Shown here piece after piece: positions 16,214-25,338 of a DNA stretch of 64,000 nt. A program made the translations under genes and the position numbers. The notes below the pieces were generated by a model. That model saw only the letters and a program-made list of their open reading frames with translations, made no database searches and was not told the origin of the DNA. Source of the stretch: UBA4615 sp035628395 (GTDB lineage Bacteria > Pseudomonadota > Gammaproteobacteria > Burkholderiales > Burkholderiaceae_E). Each line of letters opens with the position of its first letter. Position 1 is the first letter of the stretch. Location: the NCBI GenBank assembly GCA_035628395.1, contig DASPJX010000272.1, forward strand, positions 6,152-70,151, written 5' to 3'.

Positions 16214-17184
16214 CGCGGCGGCAGCGGCTCGGCCGGCACGAGCAGCGGCAGCGGCTCCGGGGCCACCGAGAACCGCAGCGGCGGCCGCATGTACGAGACC
16301 TCGCCGTCGGAGGCGACCTTGATCGGCCGATCGCGCAGCGGCCGCCACGGGTGCACGACGAGCCGCTCGAACTCGAAGCCGTCGACGCGCTCGGACTCGC
16401 CGAGCTCCCCGAGCGCGCCGCGCACGGCGAGCCACAGCAGTCCCCACGGCCCGATCGGCTTGACGACGACCGCCGCGAGCCGGCCGGCGCCGATCGCGTC
16501 GTCGAGCGGCAGCCCGACCCGATCGAGCTGCAGCGGGTTGTTGCCGACGAACAGCGTCACCGTCCGCACCGCGCGGCGCGCGCCGCCCGCCTCGAGCTCG
16601 AGCCGCAGCGGACGCGCGCCGCGCAGCACCGTCGCGATCGCCGCGACCGCCGCGACCGCGCGGCTGCGCCCGTAGGCGCGCTTCCAGGCCTCGCGGTCCT
16701 GCAGCAGCGCGGGGTACAGCCCGAGGCTCGCGTTGACGAGGAACACCCGGTCGTTGACCAGGCCGACCCGCACCGGCTTCGTGCGCGCGTCGAGCAGCGC
16801 GCGCGCGCCGGCCTCGATGTCCTGCGGCACGCCGTGCGTTCGCGCGAAGTAGTTGAACGTGCCCTGGGGCAGCAGCCCGAGCGCGCAGCCGCTGCCGAGC
16901 ACCGCCTGCGCGACGGTGGCGATCGTGCCGTCGCCGCCGGCGGCGATCACCGCGCCGCCGTCGGCCCGCGCGCGGGCGACGACCTCGCGCGCGCGCGCGG
17001 CGAGGTCGGCCGGATGCTCGACCAGCGTCACGTCGAAGCGTCGCCCCGCCTCGCCGAACACGCGCTCGAGCGTCTCGCGGCGCGCGGCGGCGGCGGTCGC
17101 GCCGGAGCCGGCGTTCATCACGACGTGCAGCACCGGCGGCGCGGCGGTGTTGACGGGATCGGCGACCGGGGCGGGGGTGCTCAC
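16210..17184 (-). CDS. Diacylglycerol kinase family lipid kinase (YegS/BmrU-like)
   Basis: A 324-residue protein with the DAGK catalytic domain: MNAGSGA near residue 23, GGDGTI at 83-88 (nucleotide site), GLLPQGTFNYFAR, and a C-terminal sphingosine-kinase-like beta domain ending IKVASDGEVSYMRPPLRF. It should phosphorylate a lipid alcohol at the membrane. The start is a GTG at 17184 (STPAPVADP); no ATG precedes the domain and no strong ribosome binding site is visible. It is translationally coupled to the downstream phosphoesterase by a 4-base overlap and divergent from the cobalamin riboswitch operon. Confidence 0.85.
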   Translation of the reverse strand: MSTPAPVADPVNTAAPPVLHVVMNAGSGATAAAARRETLERVFGEAGRRFDVTLVEHPADLAARAREVVARARADGGAVIAAGGDGTIATVAQAVLGSGCALGLLPQGTFNYFARTHGVPQDIEAGARALLDARTKPVRVGLVNDRVFLVNASLGLYPALLQDREAWKRAYGRSRAVAAVAAIATVLRGARPLRLELEAGGARRAVRTVTLFVGNNPLQLDRVGLPLDDAIGAGRLAAVVVKPIGPWGLLWLAVRGALGELGESERVDGFEFERLVVHPWRPLRDRPIKVASDGEVSYMRPPLRFSVAPEPLPLLVPAEPLPPR

Positions 17185-17323
17185 CCGTCGAGGGTAGGAG
17201 GCCGCGGCCGCCGCCGCCCCGTGCGGACCGGCCGCCGTGGGGCGGGCGCAGTGCGCGGCGCTCCGTCGGAGCGGGCCCGGAACGCCGCGGGCCGGCCGGA
17301 CGCGCGGGGTGGTACGCTCGCGC

Positions 17324-17536
17324 CGTTGGTGCCCGGCCGGCGCGTCGTCGTCGTCCGGGGTAAACGGGAAGCAGGGAGGTCGGACGCGCGCTCCGGTCCG
17401 GCCCAACCTGCGCTGCCCCCGCAACGGTAAGCGGACGGGGCCTCGCGCCCCCGCTCGTGCACGCTGCCACTGGAGCCTCGCGGCTCTGGGAAGGCCGCAC
17501 GGGTCGATCCGCCAGCCCGGATACCGGCCAACGGGT
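17324..17536 (+). promoter_or_regulatory. Cobalamin (AdoCbl) riboswitch upstream of btuB
   Basis: Clear cobalamin riboswitch: GGTGCCCGGCC near the 5' side, GGGTAAACGGGAAGCAGG (17358-17376), the core CTGCCCCCGCAACGGTAA (17413-17430), GCCACTGG, GGGAAGGC, and the B12 box AGCCCGGATACCGGCC at 17514-17529. It folds around adenosylcobalamin and shuts down expression of the downstream uptake genes when B12 is abundant. About 80 bases separate it from the btuB start, enough for a sequestering or terminator stem. Confidence 0.95.
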
Positions 17537-17615
17537 GGTTCGCGGCCTCGTGCCGCGCACCGTGTGTCCGGACCTGCGGGGAAGCGGGTCCGGGCGATTT
17601 CCGGAGCCTTCTTCC

Positions 17616-19568
17616 ATGTCCCCGTCCGGTCGCCGCGGCCCGTGCCGCCCTGACCCCGCGCGTCGCGTCGACGCGCGCGGCACCCCCGCGTCCCCCTCGC
17701 CGTCCCGTCCCGGCGTCCGTCGCCCGGCACCGACCGCCCTCGCGGCGCTCGTGGCCGCCGCCCTGCAGGGCGTCTCGCCCGTCGCCTCGGCGCAGACCGC
17801 CGGCGCGACGCGCCTCGACGCGGTCAGCGTCACCGCCACCCGCTCGCCGTCGCGCGTCGACGAGACCGTCGCCGAGGTCACCGTCATCGAGCGCGAGGAG
17901 ATCGAGCGGGCGCGCAGCCTGTCGTTCGCCGAGCTGCTCGCGCGCCAGCCCGGCCTGCAGATCGGCACCACCGGCGGGCCCGGGCAGTCGGCCTCGGTGT
18001 TCGTGCGCGGCCTCGAGTCGCGCCACACGCTGCTGCTCGTCGACGGCGTGCGGCTCGGCTCGGCGCTCGGCGGCACCACGCCGTTCAACAACCTGCCGAT
18101 CGAGGCGTTCGAGCGCGTCGAGATCGTCCGCGGCCCGCTGTCGGCGCTGTACGGCAGCGACGCGGTCGGCGGCGTGATCCAGGGCTTCACGCGGCGCGCG
18201 CGGCCCGGCTTCTCGCCGAACGCCTCGCTGCTGCTCGGCACCGAGCGCACCGCGCAGGCGAGCGCCGGCTTCGGCTTCCGCGGCGGCGCGTTCGACGGCG
18301 CGGTCCAGCTCACGCGCTTCACGACCGACGGCATCTCGGCGACCACGCCGAACGCCGACGCGTTCACCTACGAGCCCGATCGCGACGGCTTCCGCCAGAC
18401 CGCCGGCACGCTGCGGCTGGGCTGGCAGCTGACGAGCGACTGGCGGCTGGACGCGACCTCGCTCGAGTCGCGCGGCACCGTGCGCGCCGACGAGGGCCCG
18501 GGCAGCGACCCGCGCGGCGAGCTGCGCACCCGCGTGCGCTCGCTGCAGGCGAGCGGGCGCCTCGCCGACGGCTGGACCACCCGGCTGACCGCCGCGGCCT
18601 CGTCCGACGGCTACCGCTCGGTCGGCAGCGCGTTCGGCGAGGGGCTGTTCCGCACCGCGCAGGAGCAGTACGCGTGGGAGAACACGGTGGCGACGCCGGT
18701 GGGCACCGCGGTCGCGCTGGTCGAGCGGATCGAGCAGCGCGTCGACTACGGCGACTTCGTGCTGCCGACGACCCGCCGCAGCATCGACGCGGTCGGCCTC
18801 GGGCTGAGCGGCGAGGCGGCGCGGCACGCGTGGCAGCTCGGCGCGCGCCACGACCGCAACTCGCAGTTCGGCAACCAGTCGACCGGCAGCATCGGCTACG
18901 GCTACGCGCTGACGCCGGCGCTGCGCGTCGGCGCGACGTACGGCACGAGCTTCGTCGCGCCGGACTTCGGGCGGCTGTACTTCCCGGGCTTCTCGAACCC
19001 GAACCTGCGTCCCGAGGAGGGCCGGCACGCCGAGCTCGCCGTCCGCTGGAGCGCGGGCGGGCACACGCTGCGGGCGGCCTGGGTCGACAACCGGATCGAG
19101 GACTACTTCGTCAACGGCCCGGGCTTCGTGCCGATCAACGTCGACCGCGCGCGCGTCGACGGGGCGGTGCTGTCGTACGCGGGCCGGCTGCCGGGGTGGC
19201 TGCTCGGCGCCTCGTACGAGCACCTCGATCCGCGCAACGACGCGCCGGGCGACCCCAACTTCGGCAACCGGCTGCAGCGCCGCTCGAAGCAGGCGCTGCG
19301 CGCGAGCGTCGACCGCGAGTTCGGCGCGTGGTCGGCGGGCGGCACCGCGACCGCGTACTCCGACCGCTTCGAGGACGCGGCCAACACGCGCCGGATCGGC
19401 GGCTTCTCGACGCTCGACCTGCGGGCCGACCGGCGCGTCGACCGCGACTGGACCGTGGGCCTGCGGCTCAACAACGTCGCCGACAAGCGCTACGAGACCG
19501 CGCTGGGCTTCGCCCAGCTCGGTCGCGGCGCCTACGTCGTGCTGAGCTGGGCGCCGCCGTCGCGATGA
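17616..19568 (+). CDS. btuB: TonB-dependent vitamin B12 outer-membrane receptor BtuB
   Basis: A 650-residue outer-membrane receptor. An unusually long, Arg/Pro-rich leader precedes a hydrophobic stretch (ALAALVAAALQGVSPVASAQ, cleavage near residue 59). Next comes a TonB-box-like LDAVSVTATR, the plug domain (FVRGLESRHTLLLVDGVRLGS, ...VEIVRGPLSALYGSDAVGGVI), and a beta barrel with the terminal aromatic pattern YVVLSWAPPSR. Family size is ~600-650. Position under a cobalamin riboswitch and in a btuBFCD operon identifies the substrate as corrinoids. CCGGAG lies ten bases before the ATG; the long leader leaves the exact start slightly open. Confidence 0.93.
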   Translation: MSPSGRRGPCRPDPARRVDARGTPASPSPSRPGVRRPAPTALAALVAAALQGVSPVASAQTAGATRLDAVSVTATRSPSRVDETVAEVTVIEREEIERARSLSFAELLARQPGLQIGTTGGPGQSASVFVRGLESRHTLLLVDGVRLGSALGGTTPFNNLPIEAFERVEIVRGPLSALYGSDAVGGVIQGFTRRARPGFSPNASLLLGTERTAQASAGFGFRGGAFDGAVQLTRFTTDGISATTPNADAFTYEPDRDGFRQTAGTLRLGWQLTSDWRLDATSLESRGTVRADEGPGSDPRGELRTRVRSLQASGRLADGWTTRLTAAASSDGYRSVGSAFGEGLFRTAQEQYAWENTVATPVGTAVALVERIEQRVDYGDFVLPTTRRSIDAVGLGLSGEAARHAWQLGARHDRNSQFGNQSTGSIGYGYALTPALRVGATYGTSFVAPDFGRLYFPGFSNPNLRPEEGRHAELAVRWSAGGHTLRAAWVDNRIEDYFVNGPGFVPINVDRARVDGAVLSYAGRLPGWLLGASYEHLDPRNDAPGDPNFGNRLQRRSKQALRASVDREFGAWSAGGTATAYSDRFEDAANTRRIGGFSTLDLRADRRVDRDWTVGLRLNNVADKRYETALGFAQLGRGAYVVLSWAPPSR

Positions 19569-20500
19569 GCGGCGTCGCGCGCGCGCTCGCCGTCGCGCTC
19601 GCGGGCGCGGCGGCGATCGCGTGCGCGGGCGCGCCGGGCGTCGCGGTCGCGGCCGACGCGCCCGGCGGCGCGCGCGCGGCGCCCGCCCCGGTGTCGGCCG
19701 TCGACGACCGCGGGCGCACGCTGCGGCTGCCCGCGCCGCCGGCACGGATCGTCACGCTGCTGCCGTCCCTGACCGAGACGGTGTGCGCGCTCGACGCGTG
19801 CGATCGGCTCGTCGGCGTCGACCGCTGGTCGAACTGGCCGGCGTCGGCCGCGGCGCTGCCGCGCGTCGGCGGGCTCGAGGACACCTCGATCGAGCGGATC
19901 GTCGCGCTGCGGCCCGACGTCGTGCTGGCCGCCGGCTCGACGCGGGCGCTCGCGCGGCTGGAGTCGCTCGGCGTGCCGGTGCTCGCGCTCGAGCCGCGCG
20001 GTCTGGCCGACACGCGGCGCGTGCTCGACGCGGTCGCTTCGATCCTCGGTCGGCCGCGCGACGGCGAGGCGCTCTGGCGCGCGGTCGAGGCGCGGATCGA
20101 GGCGGCCGCCGCGCGCGTGCCGCCGTCGTGGCGCGGCCGGCGCGCGTACGTCGAGGTCTCGGAGGTGCCGCACGCGGCCGGCGAGGCGTCGTTCGTCGGC
20201 GAGACGCTCGCGCGGCTCGGGCTCGGCAACGTCGTGCCCGCCTCGCTCGGGCCGTTCCCGGCGATGAGCCCCGAGTACCTGGTGCGCGCCGCGCCCGAGC
20301 TGATCGTCGCCGACGCGCGGACGCTCGCGCGGATGGCCGAGCGTCCGGGCTGGAGCGGGCTCGCCGCGCTGCGCGCGGGGCGCACCTGCGGGCTCGGGCC
20401 GGCCGACTGGGACCTGCTCGTGCGCCCGGGCCCGCGGCTCGGCGAAGGCGCCGAGCGCATCGCCGCCTGCCTGTCGGCGCTCGGCGGCCCGGCGTCGTGA
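19565..20500 (+). CDS. btuF: Cobalamin ABC transporter periplasmic binding protein BtuF
   Basis: A 311-residue secreted protein. Residues 1-30 are a signal peptide (ALAVALAGAAAIACAGAPGVAVAADA). The mature part is the helical-backbone class III binding fold, with RIVTLLPSLTETVCALDACDRLVGVDRWSNWP at its start and RPDVVLAAGST, typical of BtuF. It binds B12 in the periplasm and delivers it to BtuCD. The ATG overlaps the btuB stop (ATGA), and the next gene overlaps its stop (GTGA), so the four btu genes form one tightly coupled operon. Confidence 0.92.
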   Translation: MSGVARALAVALAGAAAIACAGAPGVAVAADAPGGARAAPAPVSAVDDRGRTLRLPAPPARIVTLLPSLTETVCALDACDRLVGVDRWSNWPASAAALPRVGGLEDTSIERIVALRPDVVLAAGSTRALARLESLGVPVLALEPRGLADTRRVLDAVASILGRPRDGEALWRAVEARIEAAAARVPPSWRGRRAYVEVSEVPHAAGEASFVGETLARLGLGNVVPASLGPFPAMSPEYLVRAAPELIVADARTLARMAERPGWSGLAALRAGRTCGLGPADWDLLVRPGPRLGEGAERIAACLSALGGPAS

Positions 20501-21474
20501 CGCGCGACGCACCGCGCGTCGCGCTCGCGCTCGCGGCGGCGTGCGCCGCGGTGCTGGCGGCCGGCCTCGCCGCCGGCGCCGACGGCTGGTCCGCGCCCTG
20601 GCCGGACGACGCCGGGCTCGTCGCCGGCATCCGCGCGCCGCGCACGCTCGGCGCGCTGCTCGCCGGCGCCTGCCTCGGGCTGGCGGGCGCGATCGCGCAG
20701 GGGCTGTTCCGCAACCCGCTCGCCGATCCTTGGCTGCTCGGCACGGCCTCGGGCGCGGCGCTGGGCGTGACCGCCGCGCTCGCGCTCGCCGGCGGCGGGC
20801 TCGCGCTCGGGGCGGCCTCGGCGGGCGCGGGGCTCGGGCTCGCGGGCGCGGCGTTCGCGGGCGCGCTCGCCGGCGTCGCGGCGACGCTCGCGCTGGCCGG
20901 GGGCGCGTCGCGCCCGGTCGTGCTGCTGCTCGCCGGCGTGGTGGTCGGCGTCACGCTCGGCGCGCTGTCCGACCTGCTGCTGCTGCGCGCGCCCGACGCG
21001 CTGCGCGGCCGGCAGGCGTTCATGCTCGGCACGACCGGCTTCGTCGGCTGGAGCGGCGTGGCGCTGCTCGCCGGCGCGCTGGCGGTGTGCCTGCCGACGG
21101 CGCTGCGCCTCGCGCGCGCGCTCGACGCGCTGGTGCTCGGCGAGGCCGGGGCCGCGAGCCTCGGGCTCGAGCTGCCGCGGCTGCGGCTCGCGCTCGTCGC
21201 CGCGATGGCGCTCGCGACCGGCACCGCGGTCTCGCAGTGCGGGATGGTCGGCTTCGTCGGGCTCGCGGCGCCGCACCTGGTGCGCCGGCTCGCGACGCTG
21301 CGTCACGGTCCGGCGCTCGCGCTGTCGGCGCTCGCCGGCGCCGCGCTGCTCGGGGCCGCCGACGTCGCCGCGCGCGTCCTCGCCGCGCCGCAGGAGCTGC
21401 CGGTCGGCGTGCTGACCGCGCTGCTCGGCGGGCCCTACCTGCTCGTGCTGCTGCGCCGCGGGGTGCGCGCGTGA
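20497..21474 (+). CDS. btuC: Cobalamin ABC transporter permease BtuC
   Basis: A 325-residue inner-membrane protein of the FecCD/BtuC family with about ten TM helices. RAPRTLGALLAGACLGLAGAIAQGLFRNPLADPWLLGTASGAALG is the family opening and GMVGFVGLAAPHLVRR contains the cytoplasmic gate/ATPase-contact loop. Very high Ala/Gly/Leu content reflects the GC bias. The start is GTG, overlapping the btuF stop by four bases. Confidence 0.93.
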   Translation: MTRDAPRVALALAAACAAVLAAGLAAGADGWSAPWPDDAGLVAGIRAPRTLGALLAGACLGLAGAIAQGLFRNPLADPWLLGTASGAALGVTAALALAGGGLALGAASAGAGLGLAGAAFAGALAGVAATLALAGGASRPVVLLLAGVVVGVTLGALSDLLLLRAPDALRGRQAFMLGTTGFVGWSGVALLAGALAVCLPTALRLARALDALVLGEAGAASLGLELPRLRLALVAAMALATGTAVSQCGMVGFVGLAAPHLVRRLATLRHGPALALSALAGAALLGAADVAARVLAAPQELPVGVLTALLGGPYLLVLLRRGVRA

Positions 21475-22283
21475 GCGCCGCGCCGACCGGCGCGACCGGC
21501 GCGACCGACGCGCTCGTCGCGCGCGACGTCGAGGCCTCGCACGGCGCGCGCCGCGTGCTGCACGGCACGAGCGTCGCGATCCCGCGCGGCGCGCTGACCG
21601 CGATCGTCGGGCCGAACGGCGCCGGCAAGAGCACCCTGCTGTCGGTGCTCGCCGGACTGCACCGCGCCGACCGCGGCGAGGTGAGGCTCGACGGCCGGCC
21701 GATCGGCGCCTGGACCGCGCGCGAGCGGGCGCGCCGGCTCGCGTGGCTGTCGCAGCACGGCGAGGCCGACGGCGACCTGCCGGTGCGCGAGGTCGCGCTG
21801 CTCGGGCGGCTGCCGCGCCACGGGCTGTTCGGCGCGCCGGACGCCGCCGACCGCGCGGCGGCGGACGCCGCGCTGCGCGAGCTCGACGCCGACGCGCTCG
21901 CGGCCCGACCGCTGCGCGCGCTGTCGGGCGGCGAGCGCCAGCGCGTGCTGCTCGCCCGCGTGCTCGCCGCCGGGGCGCCGACGCTGCTGCTCGACGAGCC
22001 GGCGGCGCACCTCGATCCGCCGCACCGGCGCGTGCTGGTGCACGCGCTGCGACGGCGCGCGCGCGAGGGCGCCGCGATCGCGGCGGTGGTGCACGACCTG
22101 GGGCTCGCGCTGGCGGCCGACCGCGTCGTCGCGATGGCCGCGGGACGCGTCGTCGCCGAGGGCGCGCCCGGCGACGCGGCGCTGCGCGACGCGCTCGAGC
22201 GGACCTTCGACGACGCGATCCGCATCGTCGCCGTGCCCGGGCCCGACGGCGCGCCGCGCTGGGTCGCGCTGCAGCGCGACTGA
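21471..22283 (+). CDS. btuD: Cobalamin ABC transporter ATP-binding protein BtuD
   Basis: A 270-residue ABC ATPase: Walker A GPNGAGKST, Q-loop AWLSQHGEAD, signature LSGGERQRVLLAR, Walker B TLLLDEPAAHLD, and switch His in VVHDLGLAL. It powers BtuC and is most similar in style to the iron-siderophore/B12 ATPases. GTG start overlapping the btuC stop. The gene closes the operon; the next gene is convergent 20 bp away. Confidence 0.93.
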   Translation: MSAAPTGATGATDALVARDVEASHGARRVLHGTSVAIPRGALTAIVGPNGAGKSTLLSVLAGLHRADRGEVRLDGRPIGAWTARERARRLAWLSQHGEADGDLPVREVALLGRLPRHGLFGAPDAADRAAADAALRELDADALAARPLRALSGGERQRVLLARVLAAGAPTLLLDEPAAHLDPPHRRVLVHALRRRAREGAAIAAVVHDLGLALAADRVVAMAAGRVVAEGAPGDAALRDALERTFDDAIRIVAVPGPDGAPRWVALQRD

Positions 22284-22303
22284 GCCCCCGCGACCGGCGC
22301 GGC

Positions 22304-23224
22304 TCAGGCCGCGCCGGTGCCCGGCACCACGCTCCAGTCGGCGGGCCGGCGCACCGAGCGCCCGGTCAGCGCCTCGAACTCGCCGGGGTCGTGGCCGCAG
22401 CACACCTGGACCTCGTGGCCGTGCGTCGCGCACAGCGTCCGCAGCCGCTGCTGGTTCTCGACGCGCGCCGTGCGGTCCTTGTCCATCATCCACTGGTACA
22501 TCCGCAGCCCCGGCGTGCAGCGCGGACGCTCGGGGTCGAGCTCGGTGCGGCAGAAGTACGCGTCGCCGGCCTGCAGCAGCCAGCGCCCGCCGAGGTCGAC
22601 CGCGACGCCGGCGTGCCCGAGCGTGTGGCCGAGCAGCGGGATCATCGCGATCTCGGGCGGCAGCCCCTCGAGCGGACGCGCGCGCGCGAAGCCGTACCAG
22701 GGCTCGCCGCCCATCGCCGGATACGTGCGCCAGCGCGAGCGCGAGCTCCACTGCTGCGGACGGAAGCGCTGCCGGTCGAGCCAGGTGCGCTGCGCGAAGG
22801 CGCCGTCGCGCTCGTCGGACAGCAGGTGCACCGTCGCCTCGGGGAAGTCGTCGAGCCCCCCGGCGTGGTCGAAGTCGAGGTGCGTGAGCACGATGTCGCG
22901 CACGTCGCGCGGGTCGAAGCCGAGCCGGCGCACCTGCGCCTGGGCGGTCATCTCCGGGCGGAAGTCGGGATGCACGAGCGCGAGGAAGAACGCGCTCAGC
23001 CGGCCGCGCGGATCCTCGACGTCGCGCAGCCCGAGCCCGGTGTCGACCAGCACCAGCCGGTCGGCGAGCTCGACCAGCAGGCAGTGGCAGGCGAGCTCGC
23101 CGCGCTGCAGGATCGACGCGCTGCGCCCGTCCATCAGCCGTCCGCCGAGCGGGCAGGTGGAGATGCAGTTCAGGTGGTGGATGCGCACGGGGAATGCCGG
23201 TGGCCGATTCCCCGATGCGGGCAC
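22304..23224 (-). CDS. MBL-fold metallo-hydrolase (lactonase-like)
   Basis: A 306-residue metallo-beta-lactamase-fold protein. The zinc motif T-H-L-D-F-D-H-A-G-G is present, with the preceding LVLVDTGLGLRD strand, a later LLGHTLGHAGV and AGDAYF (Asp bridging metals), and CCGHDPGEF near the end. The layout resembles quorum-quenching lactonases and related hydrolases, but substrate is not predictable. The GTG at 23224 has GGGGAA seven bases upstream; an internal GTG at 23188 is a weaker choice. Confidence 0.82.
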   Translation of the reverse strand: MPASGNRPPAFPVRIHHLNCISTCPLGGRLMDGRSASILQRGELACHCLLVELADRLVLVDTGLGLRDVEDPRGRLSAFFLALVHPDFRPEMTAQAQVRRLGFDPRDVRDIVLTHLDFDHAGGLDDFPEATVHLLSDERDGAFAQRTWLDRQRFRPQQWSSRSRWRTYPAMGGEPWYGFARARPLEGLPPEIAMIPLLGHTLGHAGVAVDLGGRWLLQAGDAYFCRTELDPERPRCTPGLRMYQWMMDKDRTARVENQQRLRTLCATHGHEVQVCCGHDPGEFEALTGRSVRRPADWSVVPGTGAA

Positions 23225-23281
23225 GATGCGTTCCCCGAGCCGGGCCGTCCCGACCCCGGCTCGGCCGCGCGCCGTCCCCGC

Positions 23282-23728
23282 CTAGAAGTCGAGCCGGTAC
23301 TCGATCCCGATGCCGTCGACCCGGCCGTGGCGCGTCAGCGGGCGCACGATGCAGCAGTCGACCAGCAGGGCGCCGAGCGCCGCGCCGGCGAGGTTCGCGA
23401 CCATGTCGCGCGCCGACGGGTCGCGCCCCGGCGTGCGCATGTCCACGAACTCCTTCGCGAGCCCCGGCAGCCCGCCGATCACCGTGCCCAGCGCGACCCG
23501 CTGGGCGGTGCTCGCGTCCGGCCCCGCGAGGCCCGCGGCGTAGGCGCCGATCGGCGCCGACACGCCGGCGTGGGCGGCCTTGTCCCGGCCGAACCACGAG
23601 TCCGACTGCGCGTGCGCCGCCGGCGCGCCCAGCCCGGCCGCCGCCGCGACCGCGATCGCCGCCGCGCGTCCCGCCGCACGGACGGCGCGCCGCGCCCCCC
23701 GCTCCGTCACCCCGTCCCCGTCGCGCAT
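23282..23728 (-). CDS. YfiM-like (VanZ-related) secreted or membrane protein
   Basis: A 148-residue protein with a signal peptide (AAAIAVAAAAGLGAPAAHAQS, cleavage near residue 40). The mature part contains DKAAHAGVSAPIGAYAAGL, GGLPGLAKEFVDMRTPGRDPSARDMVANLAGAALGAL. The D-K-x-x-H ... K-E-(x)-x-D ... D-x-x-x-N-x-x-G pattern is shared by E. coli YfiM and VanZ-like proteins. No activity is established for the group. I chose the ATG at 23728 (MRDGDGVTERG) because the upstream open frame is Arg-rich shadow sequence. Confidence 0.6.
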   Translation of the reverse strand: MRDGDGVTERGARRAVRAAGRAAAIAVAAAAGLGAPAAHAQSDSWFGRDKAAHAGVSAPIGAYAAGLAGPDASTAQRVALGTVIGGLPGLAKEFVDMRTPGRDPSARDMVANLAGAALGALLVDCCIVRPLTRHGRVDGIGIEYRLDF

Positions 23729-24004
23729 GTCGGCCCGCCTCGTCCGTTCGTCGGTCGAGCCACGATGCCCGGCCCGGCCGTCGGCCGGCAGCGGAGCCGT
23801 GAGCACCGGCGGATCGGAGACGCGACGGCCGAGCTGTCGGACGATGCGACGCGACCGGGGCGGCGCGCCGGCCGAGGGGTCGGCCGGACGGGCGCGGCGG
23901 GACCGGCCGACGCCGGACGCGAAACGGCCGTCCGGTGCGCGGGGACGCACCGGACGGCCGGAAGGGATCGGGCGCGGGCGCGCCCGATCGGCGGGGCGAC
24001 GCGC
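23729..24004. other. Gene-free 276-bp region between hsp20 and yfiM-like gene
   Basis: Holds the hsp20 terminator hairpin (listed separately) and presumably the promoter of the downstream yfiM-like gene on the minus strand. No other recognisable element. Confidence 0.4.
23921..23960 (-). terminator. Intrinsic terminator of hsp20
   Basis: Perfect 15-bp stem: CGGCCGTCCGGTGCG (23925-23939) pairs with CGCACCGGACGGCCG (23946-23960) around a 6-base loop. Read on the minus strand it follows the hsp20 stop by 44 bases and is followed by TTTC. Confidence 0.65.
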
Positions 24005-24445
24005 TTACTGGATCGCCAGCCGCTTCGCGCCGGCGACGGCCTTCTTCGGCAGCGTCAGCTCGAGCACGCCGTTCTCGAAGCGCGCGGCGGCCCGCTCGTC
24101 GTCGAGCTCGTCGCCGAGCGCGAAGCTGCGCGCGAACTGACCGTAGTAGCGCTCGCTGCGCAGCACGCGCTCGCCTTCCTTGCGCTCGGCCTCGCGCTTG
24201 ACCTCGGCGCGGATGGTGACGCGGTTGCCGTCGATGTCGACGTGGATCGCGTCCTTCGGCACGCCCGGCAGGTCGGCCCGGACGGTGTACGCGCCGTCGA
24301 CCTCGCTGACGTCGACGCGCATCGGGACCGCCTGCGCGGCGCCGTCGCGCTCGCCGGTGCGCGGCTCGGCGGCATCGGACAGCAGGCTGCGGAACAGCGT
24401 CGGGAACACGTCGGCGAACGGATCGTAGATGGAAACTCGGGTCAT
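24005..24445 (-). CDS. Small heat shock protein, Hsp20/alpha-crystallin family
   Basis: A 146-residue ATP-independent chaperone. After a short N-terminal arm (MTRVSIYDPFADVFPTLFRSLL) the alpha-crystallin domain runs from MRVDVSEVDGAYTVRADLPGVPKDAI through YGQFARSFAL to ENGVLELTLPKK. The C-terminal tail has the I/L-x-I/L-type contact RLAIQ. AGGAG lies nine bases before the ATG. I see no convincing sigma32 promoter, though the upstream 100 bp is the likely location. Confidence 0.93.
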   Translation of the reverse strand: MTRVSIYDPFADVFPTLFRSLLSDAAEPRTGERDGAAQAVPMRVDVSEVDGAYTVRADLPGVPKDAIHVDIDGNRVTIRAEVKREAERKEGERVLRSERYYGQFARSFALGDELDDERAAARFENGVLELTLPKKAVAGAKRLAIQ

Positions 24446-24548
24446 GGTGTGTCGCTCCTGTTCGTGCGGATGTCGGGCGGGACGTTCGCCGCCCATGGAC
24501 CCGACTTAGGGACGCGGGCGACGGATTTCAAGCGCCCCCGGGGCGCCC

Positions 24549-25301
24549 TCACCCGACGAACGCGTTTGCCAGCAGCTTCGTCCCGATCACCAGCAGCGAG
24601 CCGACGAGAACGCGCTGGAAGACCGCCTCGGGCAGCCGCCGCACGAGCCGCACCCCCGCCCGGTAGCCGACCGGCACCAGCGGCAGCAGCGCCGCCGAGG
24701 CGAGCAGGTTCGAGCCGTCGAACAGCCCGAGCCAGGCGTACGGCACCAGCTTGACGGCGTTGACCGCGGTGAAGAACACCACCGTCGTCGCGACGAAGCG
24801 CTCCTTGTCGAGGCGCAGCGGCAGCAGGTACTGCATCAGCGGCGGGTTGCCGGCGTGCGCGAGCGTGCTCGTGAAGCCCGAGACCGCGCCCCAGAACCCG
24901 CCGGCCCATCGCGAGGGCGCGCCCGGCGGCCGGGCGGCGATCGCGTGCCGGGCGGCGATCCGGTGCAGCGCGAAGGCCACCGCCTCGGCGCCGAGCAGCC
25001 CCTCGACCCAGCGCACGTCGAGCAGCCCGAACGCGAGCGTGCCGATCCCGATGCCGAGCATCGCGCCGGGCAGGATCGTCGCGAGCACCGCGCGGTCGGC
25101 GCGGCCGCGCCAGGCCCACAGGCCGAGCAGGTCCATCGCGCACAGGATCGGCAGCATGACGGCCGCGGCCACCGGCGGCGGCATCGCGAGCGCCATCAGC
25201 GGCACGGCCACCATGCCGAGGCCGTTGCCGCTCGCCTTGGACACGCCGGCGAGCAGCACCGCCGGCGCCGCGGCGGCCCAGAACAGCGGGTCGCCGATCA
25301 C
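24549..25301 (-). CDS. TauE/SafE family membrane permease
   Basis: A 250-residue inner-membrane protein with about eight hydrophobic segments. The N-terminal half holds AGVSKASGNGLGMVAVPLMAL, and FTSTLAHAGNPPLMQYLL is the family's repeated half-motif. The TauE/SafE family is associated with export of sulfite, sulfoacetate and related anions; the substrate here is unknown. It starts with GTG (ATCGGCGACCCG follows) and ends close to the Hsp20 start. Same strand as the nitroreductase upstream (37 bp gap). Confidence 0.85.
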   Translation of the reverse strand: MIGDPLFWAAAAPAVLLAGVSKASGNGLGMVAVPLMALAMPPPVAAAVMLPILCAMDLLGLWAWRGRADRAVLATILPGAMLGIGIGTLAFGLLDVRWVEGLLGAEAVAFALHRIAARHAIAARPPGAPSRWAGGFWGAVSGFTSTLAHAGNPPLMQYLLPLRLDKERFVATTVVFFTAVNAVKLVPYAWLGLFDGSNLLASAALLPLVPVGYRAGVRLVRRLPEAVFQRVLVGSLLVIGTKLLANAFVG

Positions 25302-25338
25302 CGGCCGGACGGCCCCGGCCGGATCGCGGCGGCCGCGC

